Part shown: piece by piece, positions 1 through 6,071 of the stretch
How positions within the stretch are numbered: position 1 is the stretch's first letter
Layout: every line of letters begins with the position of its first letter
Source: HGM04593 sp045636545
Lineage (GTDB): Bacteria > Bacteroidota > Bacteroidia > Bacteroidales > Bacteroidaceae
Assembly: GCA_045636545.1 (NCBI GenBank)
Contig: JAZTXR010000003.1
Span: forward strand, 1 to 6,164
Length of the DNA: 6,164 nucleotides
Direction: 5' to 3'
Program-made: the position numbers and the translations under genes
Notes under the pieces: generated by a model
Told to the model about the DNA's origin: nothing
The model's database searches: none
Seen by the model: the letters and a program-made list of their open reading frames with translations, nothing else

Positions 1-598
1 TGGAGCAACCATGGAACGCATAATTTCCAATGCTTGTAACGCTATTAGGGATTACAAGTTCACCTGTAAGTCCGAAGCAACCACTGAACGCACTCTTTCC
101 AATGCTTGTAACGCTGTTAGGTATAGTAATGCTTGTAAGCCCGGTGCAACCATTGAACGCAGAACCTCCAATGCTTGTAACCCTGTTAGGGATTTCAATC
201 CTTGTAACACCGGTGCAACCACAGAACGCAAAATCTCCAATGCTTGTAACGCTGTTAGGTATAGTAATGCTTGTAAGTCCGGTGCAATCTTCGAACGCAG
301 AACCTCCAATGCTTGTAACGCTGTTAGGGATTTCAATACTTGTAAGACCGGAGCAACCATAGAACGCAGAACCTCCAATGCTTGTAACGCTGTTAGGGAT
401 TTCAATGCTTGTAAGGCCGGTGCAACCAAAGAACGCACTCTCTCCAATGCTTGTAACACTGTTAGGGATTTCAACACTTGTAAGGCCGGTGCAATAATAG
501 AACGCTCCATATCCAATACTTGTAACGCTGTTAGGTATTGTAATGCTTGTAAGCCCGTAGCATAATTGGAACGCATCCTCTCCAATGCTTGTTACGCT
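1..598 (-). repeat. 69-bp tandem repeats encoding LRR units
   Basis: Eight complete units (seven of 69 bp, one of 72 bp) and a 43-bp partial unit lie head to tail. They are highly similar at the DNA level: on the plus strand, tgcttgtaacgctgttaggg recurs almost unchanged. Differences concentrate in the codons for the two residues after SIG and the two after AF. Because 69 is a multiple of three, every frame repeats in register and several antisense frames stay open by accident. The contig probably ends here because the repeat could not be assembled through. Confidence 0.93.
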
Positions 599-796
599 GC
601 ATGTCACTCCGTTGTGTGTTATTTCGCTTGGTATAACAATCTCCCCGGAATAATTGCCTCCCTTAATTACTGTTGCCTGTTTTGCTTTAGTAACAACATC
701 GTAGCTGATGCCGTCGATTGTCACCTCTTCTGCTTTCACAGTTCCCATGCAGCACAATAATAGAAGTGCTGTAAATAATCCTTTTAGAATTTTCAT
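1..796 (-). CDS. BspA-like leucine-rich-repeat secreted protein, 3' end missing
   Basis: The reading frame starts at the ATG complementary to 794-796 and stays open to the left edge, giving 265 codons with no stop, so the C-terminus is outside the window. Residues 1-22 form a signal peptide: Lys at 2 and 5, a hydrophobic stretch LFTALLLLCCMG, then TVKA before EE. Residues 23-66 form a short N-terminal region. From residue 67 there are eight full repeats plus part of a ninth, each built as SVTSIGxxAFxxC followed by xGLTSIxIPN. This is the Treponema/BspA type of LRR (LRR_5), found in secreted or surface proteins that often mediate adhesion; the ligand here cannot be told. Seven units are 23 residues long; the eighth has 24 (GLTGELVIPN). 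The start is supported by the signal peptide directly after it and the AT-rich DNA upstream. It is divergent from the sulfatase gene. Function beyond the LRR fold is inference. Confidence 0.9.
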   Translation of the reverse strand, partial: MKILKGLFTALLLLCCMGTVKAEEVTIDGISYDVVTKAKQATVIKGGNYSGEIVIPSEITHNGVTCSVTSIGEDAFQLCYGLTSITIPNSVTSIGYGAFYYCTGLTSVEIPNSVTSIGESAFFGCTGLTSIEIPNSVTSIGGSAFYGCSGLTSIEIPNSVTSIGGSAFEDCTGLTSITIPNSVTSIGDFAFCGCTGVTRIEIPNRVTSIGGSAFNGCTGLTSITIPNSVTSIGKSAFSGCFGLTGELVIPNSVTSIGNYAFHGCS

Positions 797-836
797 AATT
801 GTATAATTTAGTTTGTGTTTGTTATCTTTTTTGTCC

Positions 837-853
837 ATCTCTTTCGAAGAGAT
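837..853. promoter_or_regulatory. 17-bp palindrome, copy 1 (possible operator)
   Basis: The sequence ATCTCTTTCGAAGAGAT has 7-bp arms, ATCTCTT and AAGAGAT, around a 3-bp centre. It is the exact reverse complement of copy 2 at 1023-1039. It lies about 40 bp upstream of the LRR start codon. The symmetry fits a dimeric regulator site; a small hairpin is the alternative. Confidence 0.4.
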
Positions 854-907
854 TTATGCAAAACTGCGATTTGCTGGTTGCCAACGTCATAGCCGTTTGC
901 AACCTAC

Positions 908-923
908 TTTTTTGCTAAACAAA
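908..923. repeat. 16-bp direct repeat, copy 1
   Basis: ttttttgctaaacaaa occurs here and again at 1044-1059, both in the divergent control region. The second copy directly follows palindrome copy 2. The role is unknown; the sequence is low-complexity but includes the non-trivial core gctaaacaaa. Confidence 0.5.
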
Positions 924-975
924 TAATTAAAATTCTCAATTTGTATATTGCTGAATTATAAAATTTTTTTGCTGA

Positions 976-1009
976 TTTGCGCTTATTTGAGATGTTTTTT
1001 GTAAGTTTG
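976..1009 (+). promoter_or_regulatory. Candidate Bacteroidetes promoter (TTTG / TAnnTTTG)
   Basis: TAAGTTTG at 1002-1009 fits the Bacteroidetes -7 consensus TAnnTTTG exactly. TTTG at 976-979 could be the -33 element, although the 22-bp spacing is slightly longer than usual. Transcription would start about 1015-1020 and give the sulfatase a leader of roughly 225 nt with palindrome copy 2 at its very beginning. Confidence 0.4.
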
Positions 1010-1022
1010 CCACTAATTATAC

Positions 1023-1039
1023 ATCTCTTCGAAAGAGAT
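1023..1039. promoter_or_regulatory. 17-bp palindrome, copy 2 (possible operator or weak hairpin terminator)
   Basis: ATCTCTTCGAAAGAGAT is the exact reverse complement of copy 1. It is followed by ttta and seven T residues (1043-1049), so on the plus strand it also looks like a weak intrinsic terminator with a 7-bp, low-GC stem. It sits just downstream of the TAAGTTTG element at 1002-1009, where an operator would overlap the start of transcription. Confidence 0.4.
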
Positions 1040-1043
1040 TTAT

Positions 1044-1059
1044 TTTTTTGCTAAACAAA
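1044..1059. repeat. 16-bp direct repeat, copy 2
   Basis: This is an exact second copy of the 908-923 sequence, starting five bases after palindrome copy 2 and overlapping its T-tract. It may be part of the same regulatory arrangement or chance similarity in AT-rich DNA. Confidence 0.5.
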
Positions 1060-1168
1060 AATCTGAAGAACAAAATCCGTTGTTCTTGTGTCGCGTTTAA
1101 AATTTTCCTTCGTTTTCCTTATTTTGCTTAAAAATATTTAAGAATATATTTTTTTGGAAAATTTTCAG

Positions 1169-1176
1169 TATCTTCG
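1169..1176 (+). promoter_or_regulatory. Candidate -7 element near the sulfatase gene
   Basis: TATCTTCG differs by one base from TAnnTTTG and would give a leader of about 60 nt before the sulfatase ATG. No TTTG lies at the expected upstream distance; the nearest one, at 1153-1156, is too close. It is an alternative to the element at 1002-1009. Confidence 0.25.
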
Positions 1177-1214
1177 CGATATGCAGTCTGTGGTGGCGTC
1201 GTAACGCTGCACGG

Positions 1215-1247
1215 ATGATGAAAATTACAAAAAACGACCAAATATGA
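1215..1247 (+). other. 10-codon leader frame overlapping the sulfatase start (ATGA)
   Basis: A frame starting ATG ATG AAA encodes MMKITKNDQI and stops at TGA 1245-1247, overlapping the sulfatase ATG at 1244-1246 as ATGA. This geometry allows translational coupling. The frame is very short and may be chance; its peptide resembles nothing I recognise. Confidence 0.2.
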
Positions 1248-2824
1248 ATAACATCTACGACAAAGCAAAAAGGCTCATCGGCCTTTCGGCGGCCGGCGCG
1301 GCAGTGCTGCCTCTGATGACCTCATGTGATGCAAACAAGGAGAAGCCAAAGGAACCAATGAACATCCTGTTCATCATGTGCGACGACCACTCGTACCAGA
1401 CAATCAGCGCATACGATACAACATTCATCCGTACCCCGAACATCGACCGCATTGCGGCCGACGGTCTGCGTTTCACAAACAGTTTCGTGGCCAACTCAAT
1501 CAGCGGCCCGTCGCGTGCCTGTATGCTCACCGGCAAGCACAGCCTCGCCAACGGCTTCACCGACAACAGTTCATCTTTTGACGGCAGCCAGCAGACATTC
1601 CCCAAATTGTTGCAGCAGCAGGGCTATGAGACAGCGGTGATTGGCAAGTGGCACCTGACATCGGCGCCCACAGGTTTCAACCATTGGGATGTGCTCATTG
1701 GTCAGGGCGACTACTACAATCCCACATTCATCTGCAACGGCGAGAAGGTGCAGCGCGAGGGCTATGCAACCAACGTGACCACCGACCTTGCCCTCGACTG
1801 GCTCGAGAACGGGCGCGATGCAAACAAACCGTTCTGTCTGCTCTTGCACCACAAGGCACCACACCGCACCTGGATGCCCGATACCTGTGACCTCGACCTC
1901 TTTGCCGACAGCAACTTCCCGTTGCCCGAGACCTTCTTCGACAACTACGACACACGCCTTGCGGCGCAGGGGCAGAAGATGTCCATCAGCAAGGATATGG
2001 ACATTGTCTATGACCTGAAGATGGCCGACAAGGACAGCACCATACACAGCCGCCCCGACCTCGAGGAGTGGGGACGTCGCATATACAGCAATATGAATCC
2101 TGCGCAGAAAAAGGCCTGGGATGCCCACTATGATGTTGTAATTGAGAAATTCAAGGCTGCAGGTCTCACCGGCAAGGAACTCGATGCATGGAAATACCAG
2201 CAATATATGCGCGACTATCTGCGCGTGATAACATCGGTAGACCGCAATGTGGGCCGTGTGCTCGATTATCTCGAGGCCGAGGGCTTGATGGACAACACAC
2301 TCATCGTCTACACCTCCGACCAAGGTTTCTATATGGGTGAACACGGATGGTTCGACAAACGTTGGATGTACGAGGAGTCGTTCCGCACTCCGTTGCTCGT
2401 GCGCTTGCCGGGCGGTGCAAAGGGCGAGTCGAAGGCGATGGTACAGAACATTGACTATGCACCTACATTCCTTGAACTTGCAGGCGTTGAGGTTCCATCT
2501 GATATCCACGGCTGCTCATTCCTACCGGTGCTGAAGGACGAGGAGTGGAAACCGAACCGCGACGGTGTATATTACCACTACTATGAGTACCCCGACGAGC
2601 ATGCCGTAAAGCGCCACCTGGGTGTGCGCACCGGGCGCTACAAGCTCATACATTTCTATGACGATGGCGTGTGGGAACTCTTTGACCTTGAGAATGACAA
2701 ACACGAACTCAACAATATCTACGGCCAGCCGGGAACAGAGGAGATTACAGCGCAGCTGAAGGAGAAACTCGTGAAGTTGCAGCAGCAGTATGGCGAACAG
2801 GAATTTATAGCAAGTGAAAAGTAA
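1244..2824 (+). CDS. S-type sulfatase (sulfatase family S1), exported
   Basis: This 526-residue arylsulfatase-type enzyme hydrolyses sulfate esters, probably on glycans. The N-terminus has K7, K9 and R10, a hydrophobic stretch from 11 to 25, and TSC with Cys28, so it is likely a lipoprotein or at least exported. The lipobox is imperfect, with Met at -3. Visible active-site features are metal-binding D47-D48, the maturation motif S87-G-P-S-R91 (Ser instead of Cys becomes formylglycine), K135 and H137 in GKWHL, the HHKAPH segment at 202-207, D359-Q360, and H367 and K372 in the GEHGWFDKR segment. The C-terminal subdomain has HYYEYPDEHAVKRHLGVR at about 445-462. The length is normal. Such proteins are often annotated N-acetylglucosamine-6-sulfatase or mucin-desulfating sulfatase, but the substrate cannot be read from sequence alone. 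The start is set by the signal peptide; there is no upstream in-frame ATG nearby. It overlaps the maturase gene by 11 bp. Confidence 0.93.
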   Translation: MNNIYDKAKRLIGLSAAGAAVLPLMTSCDANKEKPKEPMNILFIMCDDHSYQTISAYDTTFIRTPNIDRIAADGLRFTNSFVANSISGPSRACMLTGKHSLANGFTDNSSSFDGSQQTFPKLLQQQGYETAVIGKWHLTSAPTGFNHWDVLIGQGDYYNPTFICNGEKVQREGYATNVTTDLALDWLENGRDANKPFCLLLHHKAPHRTWMPDTCDLDLFADSNFPLPETFFDNYDTRLAAQGQKMSISKDMDIVYDLKMADKDSTIHSRPDLEEWGRRIYSNMNPAQKKAWDAHYDVVIEKFKAAGLTGKELDAWKYQQYMRDYLRVITSVDRNVGRVLDYLEAEGLMDNTLIVYTSDQGFYMGEHGWFDKRWMYEESFRTPLLVRLPGGAKGESKAMVQNIDYAPTFLELAGVEVPSDIHGCSFLPVLKDEEWKPNRDGVYYHYYEYPDEHAVKRHLGVRTGRYKLIHFYDDGVWELFDLENDKHELNNIYGQPGTEEITAQLKEKLVKLQQQYGEQEFIASEK

Positions 2825-4055
2825 CAAGCGAAACAATCTGCATTTTGCCGATGTTGCAAAGATGAGGCGCGCACCGGCGTTCGGGACAATGGTAAAGCCC
2901 ATTGGCTCGGCCTGCAACCTCGACTGCCACTACTGCTACTACCGCGACAAGAGCGAAATCTACAGCGGTGCAATGCCTCGCATGAGCGATGAACTGCTTG
3001 AAATCTACATAAGGCAGTACATAGAGGGCGCATCGCAGCAGAATGTCAGTTTCTGCTGGCACGGTGGCGAGCCTTTGATGGCAGGGTTGCCTTTCTTCCG
3101 CAAGGCTATGGAGTTGCAGCAGAGGTATGCCGGCGACAAGGTCATCGAGAATACCCTGCAGACAAACGGCATTCTGTTGAACGAGGAGTGGTGCAGCTTT
3201 TTCAAGGATAACAACTTCCTCATTGGCCTTTCGCTCGATGGCCCCGAGGATATACACGATGCCTTCCGCCGCGACTGCGGCGGCGCGCCCACCTTCGCAC
3301 GTGTGATGAAAGGTGTGGAACTCTTGTCGCGCACAGGTGTCGAGTTCAATATCCTCTCCACCGTCAATGCCCGCAGCGAGGGACGTGGAGCCGAGGTCTA
3401 CAAGTTCCTGCGCTCCATAAATCCATTCATGCAGTTCCTGCCTGTGGTGGAGTATGTGATAGAGCGCCCCGGCAAGCGCCCGCTCATTGTATCGCCCGAC
3501 GAGGAGGATGCCGTCGAGGCACCCTGGTCGGTGTCGGCAAAGGGCTACGGGCAGTTCATGTGCGATGTCTTTGACGAGTGGATGAAGTTCGATGTGGGGC
3601 GTTGCTTCGTACAGCTCTTTGACGTTACGCTTGCCAACTGGTGTGGCGTGCAGCCGCCGTTGTGCGCCTTCAGCGAGGTGTGTGGTGACGGTCTGGTTGT
3701 GGAGCACAACGGCGATGTCTACTCCTGCGACCACTTCGTCTACCCCGAATACCGCTTGGGCAACATAAGGGAGAAGGAACTGGCTGCCATGTACCGCAGC
3801 CCCGAACAGCAGACATTCGGCCGCGACAAGCGCGATGCCCTGCCAATGGAGTGCAAGCGTTGCAACTACTACTTCCTGTGCCATGGCGAGTGCCCCAAGC
3901 ATCGCTTCGCATACGCAAAGAACGGCGAGCCATATATGAACGTGCTGTGCGAGGGATACAAGATGTTCTTCCGCCACACCGACCCACACATGCGTTATAT
4001 GAAGATGTTGTTGGAGAAAGGCCTCCCGGCATCGGAGATTATGAACAGGAAATGA
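2814..4055 (+). CDS. Anaerobic sulfatase-maturating enzyme (radical SAM/SPASM)
   Basis: This cytoplasmic radical SAM enzyme oxidises the active-site Ser or Cys of sulfatases to formylglycine without oxygen. At 413 residues it matches the usual length. The radical SAM cluster motif is C34-N-L-D-C38-H-Y-C41, followed by Y-Y and by GGEP at 84-87. The C-terminal SPASM part has C284, C290, C305, C347, C350, C356, C360 and C379, with spacing close to that of the Clostridium perfringens enzyme. D306 directly after C305 corresponds to its catalytic base D277. The start given is GTG at 2814, inside the end of the sulfatase gene; this 11-bp overlap implies one mRNA and coupled translation. ATG at 2862 (residue 17) is a credible alternative, since the known enzymes begin close to the conserved VKP segment. 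The neighbouring S-type sulfatase is the obvious substrate, but maturases of this family act on many sulfatases of the cell. Confidence 0.95.
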   Translation: MKSNKRNNLHFADVAKMRRAPAFGTMVKPIGSACNLDCHYCYYRDKSEIYSGAMPRMSDELLEIYIRQYIEGASQQNVSFCWHGGEPLMAGLPFFRKAMELQQRYAGDKVIENTLQTNGILLNEEWCSFFKDNNFLIGLSLDGPEDIHDAFRRDCGGAPTFARVMKGVELLSRTGVEFNILSTVNARSEGRGAEVYKFLRSINPFMQFLPVVEYVIERPGKRPLIVSPDEEDAVEAPWSVSAKGYGQFMCDVFDEWMKFDVGRCFVQLFDVTLANWCGVQPPLCAFSEVCGDGLVVEHNGDVYSCDHFVYPEYRLGNIREKELAAMYRSPEQQTFGRDKRDALPMECKRCNYYFLCHGECPKHRFAYAKNGEPYMNVLCEGYKMFFRHTDPHMRYMKMLLEKGLPASEIMNRK

Positions 4056-4300
4056 AGTGGAGTTTGTGTCATGTCGACCGTAGTGGAGACATCTCGTTTG
4101 CTGTTGCAGAGATCCATTGCCTACGGCGATTTTGCAAACACTCGTTGTAAAAAGTCAAGTAAACTTGGTTTTAACTCGTTTAATTGCAAAATTCGACTGC
4201 GCTCAGACGTGCTGTTGAGAGCTTGCTCGAAAAATGACATTTGGGGTCAACATCTATATTATTGTTAAAAAATAAAAACTAACTAAACTAACCAATATTT
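4056..4300. other. Intergenic region between the maturase and the NagB-like gene
   Basis: This 245-bp gap holds no supported gene. Its 5' part carries a degenerate inverted repeat (4070-4092). The middle has mixed-composition sequence with TTCGACTGCGCTCAGA at 4192-4207, similar in style to dispersed extragenic repeats of Bacteroidetes. The last 40 bases before the ATG at 4301 are an A-rich leader typical of the phylum. The -7-like TATTATTG at 4257-4264 is one base off consensus and has no well-spaced -33 partner. The gap size suggests that the downstream gene has its own promoter. Confidence 0.6.
4070..4092. repeat. Degenerate inverted repeat after the maturase gene, REP-like
   Basis: The segment catgtcgaccgtagtggaga followed by cat has arms ATGTC and GACAT around a 12-base interior. 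It resembles dispersed palindromic elements in Bacteroidetes intergenic DNA that follow the pattern TCATTTCGAxx...GAGAAATCTC. No T-tract follows, so it is a poor intrinsic terminator. Only one copy is in the window, so dispersion cannot be shown here. Confidence 0.35.
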
Positions 4301-5987
4301 ATGAATCCAAAATTCGTTTTGCCAAAGATAGGCGAGCTGCCTGTTTCGGCCTCAATAGAGAGTATATGTAAATTTGAAAAGGTTGCAACAACAATCTGCG
4401 ACACCGAGAAGAGCGGTGCAAACGTCGCGGCCGATGTAGTGGTAAATGCAATAAACAGCCACAAGGGTGAAAAACCATTTGCGCTCGGCCTCTCGACAGG
4501 CCGCACACCGCTTGGCCTTTATGCCGAGCTGGTGAAGCGTTACAAGGCCGGTGAGGTGAGCTTCAGGAATGTTGTGGTTTACAGCCTCGACGAGTTCTAC
4601 CCGATGGAGCCTACATCGCCACAGAGCCGCAACCACCGTGTCTACGAGGAACTCCTCAACTATGTTGACATTGCCCCCGAGAACGTTTTCTTCCCCAACG
4701 GAGCAGTGGCACGCAACGAGGTGAACGACTATTGCCGCAAGTATGAGAAGATGGTCAATGGCCGCATAGATCTCATGATTATGGGCGTTGGCGAGCTTGG
4801 CCAGATTGGCTTCAACGAGCCGGGCAGCTATGCCCACTCCACAACCCGCCTTGTGCAGTTGAGCTACAACACACGCAAGACACAGGACAAGTTCTTTTCT
4901 AACCCCAATGAGGTTCCCAAAATGGCCATCACAATGGGCTTGGAGACCATAATGAGTGCAAAGAAAATCGTTCTCATGATGTGGGGCGAGGACAAGGCTG
5001 GCGTGGCAAAGAGGCTCATTGAGGGTGCGGTGAACGAGGAGTATCCCGCAACCTGCCTGCAGAACCACGACGACGTGCAGGTTGTCATGGACGAGGCTGC
5101 CGCGCAGGAGCTCACACGTGTGAAAGAACCATGGCTTGTTGCGCCTCCAATCGAGTGGAGCGACAAACTCATACGCAAGGCTGTCATCTGGTTGTGCCAG
5201 ACAGTGGACAAGCCAATCCTCAAGCTCACACACCAGGATTATATAAAGAACTCACTCTCCGACCTTCTGGAGCGCGTGGGTACATACGACAAGATAAACA
5301 TAAAGGTGTTCAATGAGATACAGCACATCATTTCGGGCTGGCCCGGCGGCAAACCGAATGCCGATGACAGCACACGTCCCGTGCAGTCCACACCGTTCCC
5401 CAAGCGAGTGCTGATTTTCTCTCCGCACCCCGATGACGACGTCATTTCAATGGGTGGAACATTCAACCGTCTCATTGAGCAGGGGCATGACGTGCACGTG
5501 GCCTACCAGACCTCGGGCAACGTTGCCGTGTATGACGATGTGGTGCTGCAGAACATTGACACTGCAAAGGAGATGGGCTTTGGCGATGCCTTTGACGAGA
5601 TACGCGAAATCATTGCGAACAAGAAGGTGGGTGAGCCCGAACCGCGCCGCCTGCTCGACCTCAAGGGCGCAATCCGTCGTGCCGAGGCGCGTGCAGCTTG
5701 CCGCTCAATCGGCCTCAACGACCGCACCAATGCCCACTTCCTCAACCTGCCGTTCTATGAGACCGGCGGTATCAAGAAGGGACTGTTGAGCGATGATGAC
5801 ATTGAGATTGTAAAGGCACTGTTGCGCGAGGTGAAGCCTCACCAGATATATGCAGCAGGTGACCTTACCGACCCACACGGTACACACCGTGTCTGCATCG
5901 AGGCTGTTCTGCGTGCATTCGAGGAGGTCAAGGACGACGATTGGGCAAAGGAGTGCCACATCTGGCTCTACCGCGGTGCTTGGCAGG
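4301..5987 (+). CDS. NagB-like / PIG-L (LmbE) deacetylase fusion protein, 3' end missing
   Basis: The frame from ATG 4301 encodes 562 residues before genomic sequence ends at 5987. Related Bacteroidetes fusions are, from memory, about 660 residues, so about 100 are missing. Residues 20-276 form a glucosamine-6-phosphate deaminase (NagB) type domain: STGRTPLGLY at 65-74 (phosphosugar binding), SLDEF with D97 matching E. coli D72, and GVGELGQIGFNEPGS at 162-176. E173 matches E148, but the residues at D141 and H143 are L166 and Q168, so ordinary ring opening and deamination are doubtful. Residues 277-370 are a linker. From 371 a PIG-L/LmbE deacetylase domain begins, with H376-P-D-D-D380 and D524-P-H-G-T-H529 as zinc ligands or catalytic residues. 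A joint deacetylase-isomerase role on amino-sugar phosphates is inference. No signal peptide is visible, so it is likely cytoplasmic. The A-rich leader supports the start. The frame stays open to the window end only through adapter sequence. Confidence 0.88.
5891..5983. repeat. Genomic copy of a duplicated segment
   Basis: These 93 bases, inside the PIG-L coding region, recur without change at 6072-6164 (94 if the T before each copy is counted; the second T belongs to the adapter). The copies start 181 bp apart. This copy keeps the reading frame and the PIG-L sequence, so it is the genuine one. Confidence 0.95.
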
Positions 5988-6071
5988 AAGTCGGAGGCCA
6001 AGCGGTCTTAGGAAGACAACATGAAGTGTCAACTCCTTGGCTCACAGAACGACATGGCTACGATCCGACTT
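5988..6071. other. MGI/BGI (DNBSEQ) sequencing adapters with 10-nt barcode; not genomic
   Basis: Positions 5988-6019 (starting AAGTCGGAGGCCAAGCGG) match the 32-nt MGI read-1 adapter as I know it. Positions 6030-6071 (starting CAACTCCTTGGCTCACAG) match the reverse complement of the 42-nt MGI read-2 adapter. Between them, 6020-6029 (CATGAAGTGT) has the length and position of the sample barcode. This is library-construct sequence retained in the assembly, not bacterial DNA. Confidence 0.97.

Larger units (their letters stand above)
797..1243. other. Divergent AT-rich intergenic control region
   Basis: This gap of about 450 bp separates the minus-strand LRR gene from the plus-strand sulfatase gene. 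It is far richer in A and T than the flanking genes and holds no convincing coding sequence. It contains two related 17-bp palindromes (837-853 and 1023-1039), a 16-bp direct repeat (908-923 and 1044-1059), two candidate Bacteroidetes -7 elements facing the sulfatase, and a 10-codon leader frame ending on the sulfatase start. I found no clear TAnnTTTG element facing the LRR gene. Confidence 0.8.

Noticed and set aside
11..565. 184-residue plus-strand frame with SNACNAVRDFN-type repeats
   Set aside because: It is antisense to the BspA LRR gene. Its repeats simply mirror the 69-bp coding repeat, it lacks a recognisable domain, and the opposite strand has a signal peptide and a known family.
52..585. 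177-residue minus-strand frame rich in LQALEVLRS-type repeats, looking like a leucine-rich helical protein
   Set aside because: It is a shifted frame of the same tandem repeat. The frame from 796 has a signal peptide and canonical BspA units, while this one starts inside the array.
1..598. CRISPR-like array or satellite
   Set aside because: The units are contiguous with no unique spacers, and the period of 69 bp matches 23-residue coding units.
2805..3989. 394-residue minus-strand frame opposite the maturase gene
   Set aside because: The plus strand shows all radical SAM and SPASM cysteines in correct spacing. The antisense frame has no domain and arises from GC-biased third codon positions. 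The same holds for 1571-2509 and 4352-5233.
4232..4242. AAATGACATTT palindrome before the fusion gene
   Set aside because: The short AT-rich 5-bp arms are expected by chance, and there is no second copy in the window.
4071..4268. Small plus-strand frame of 65 residues after the maturase
   Set aside because: It runs across the degenerate inverted repeat and mixed extragenic sequence, with no domain or initiation context to support it.
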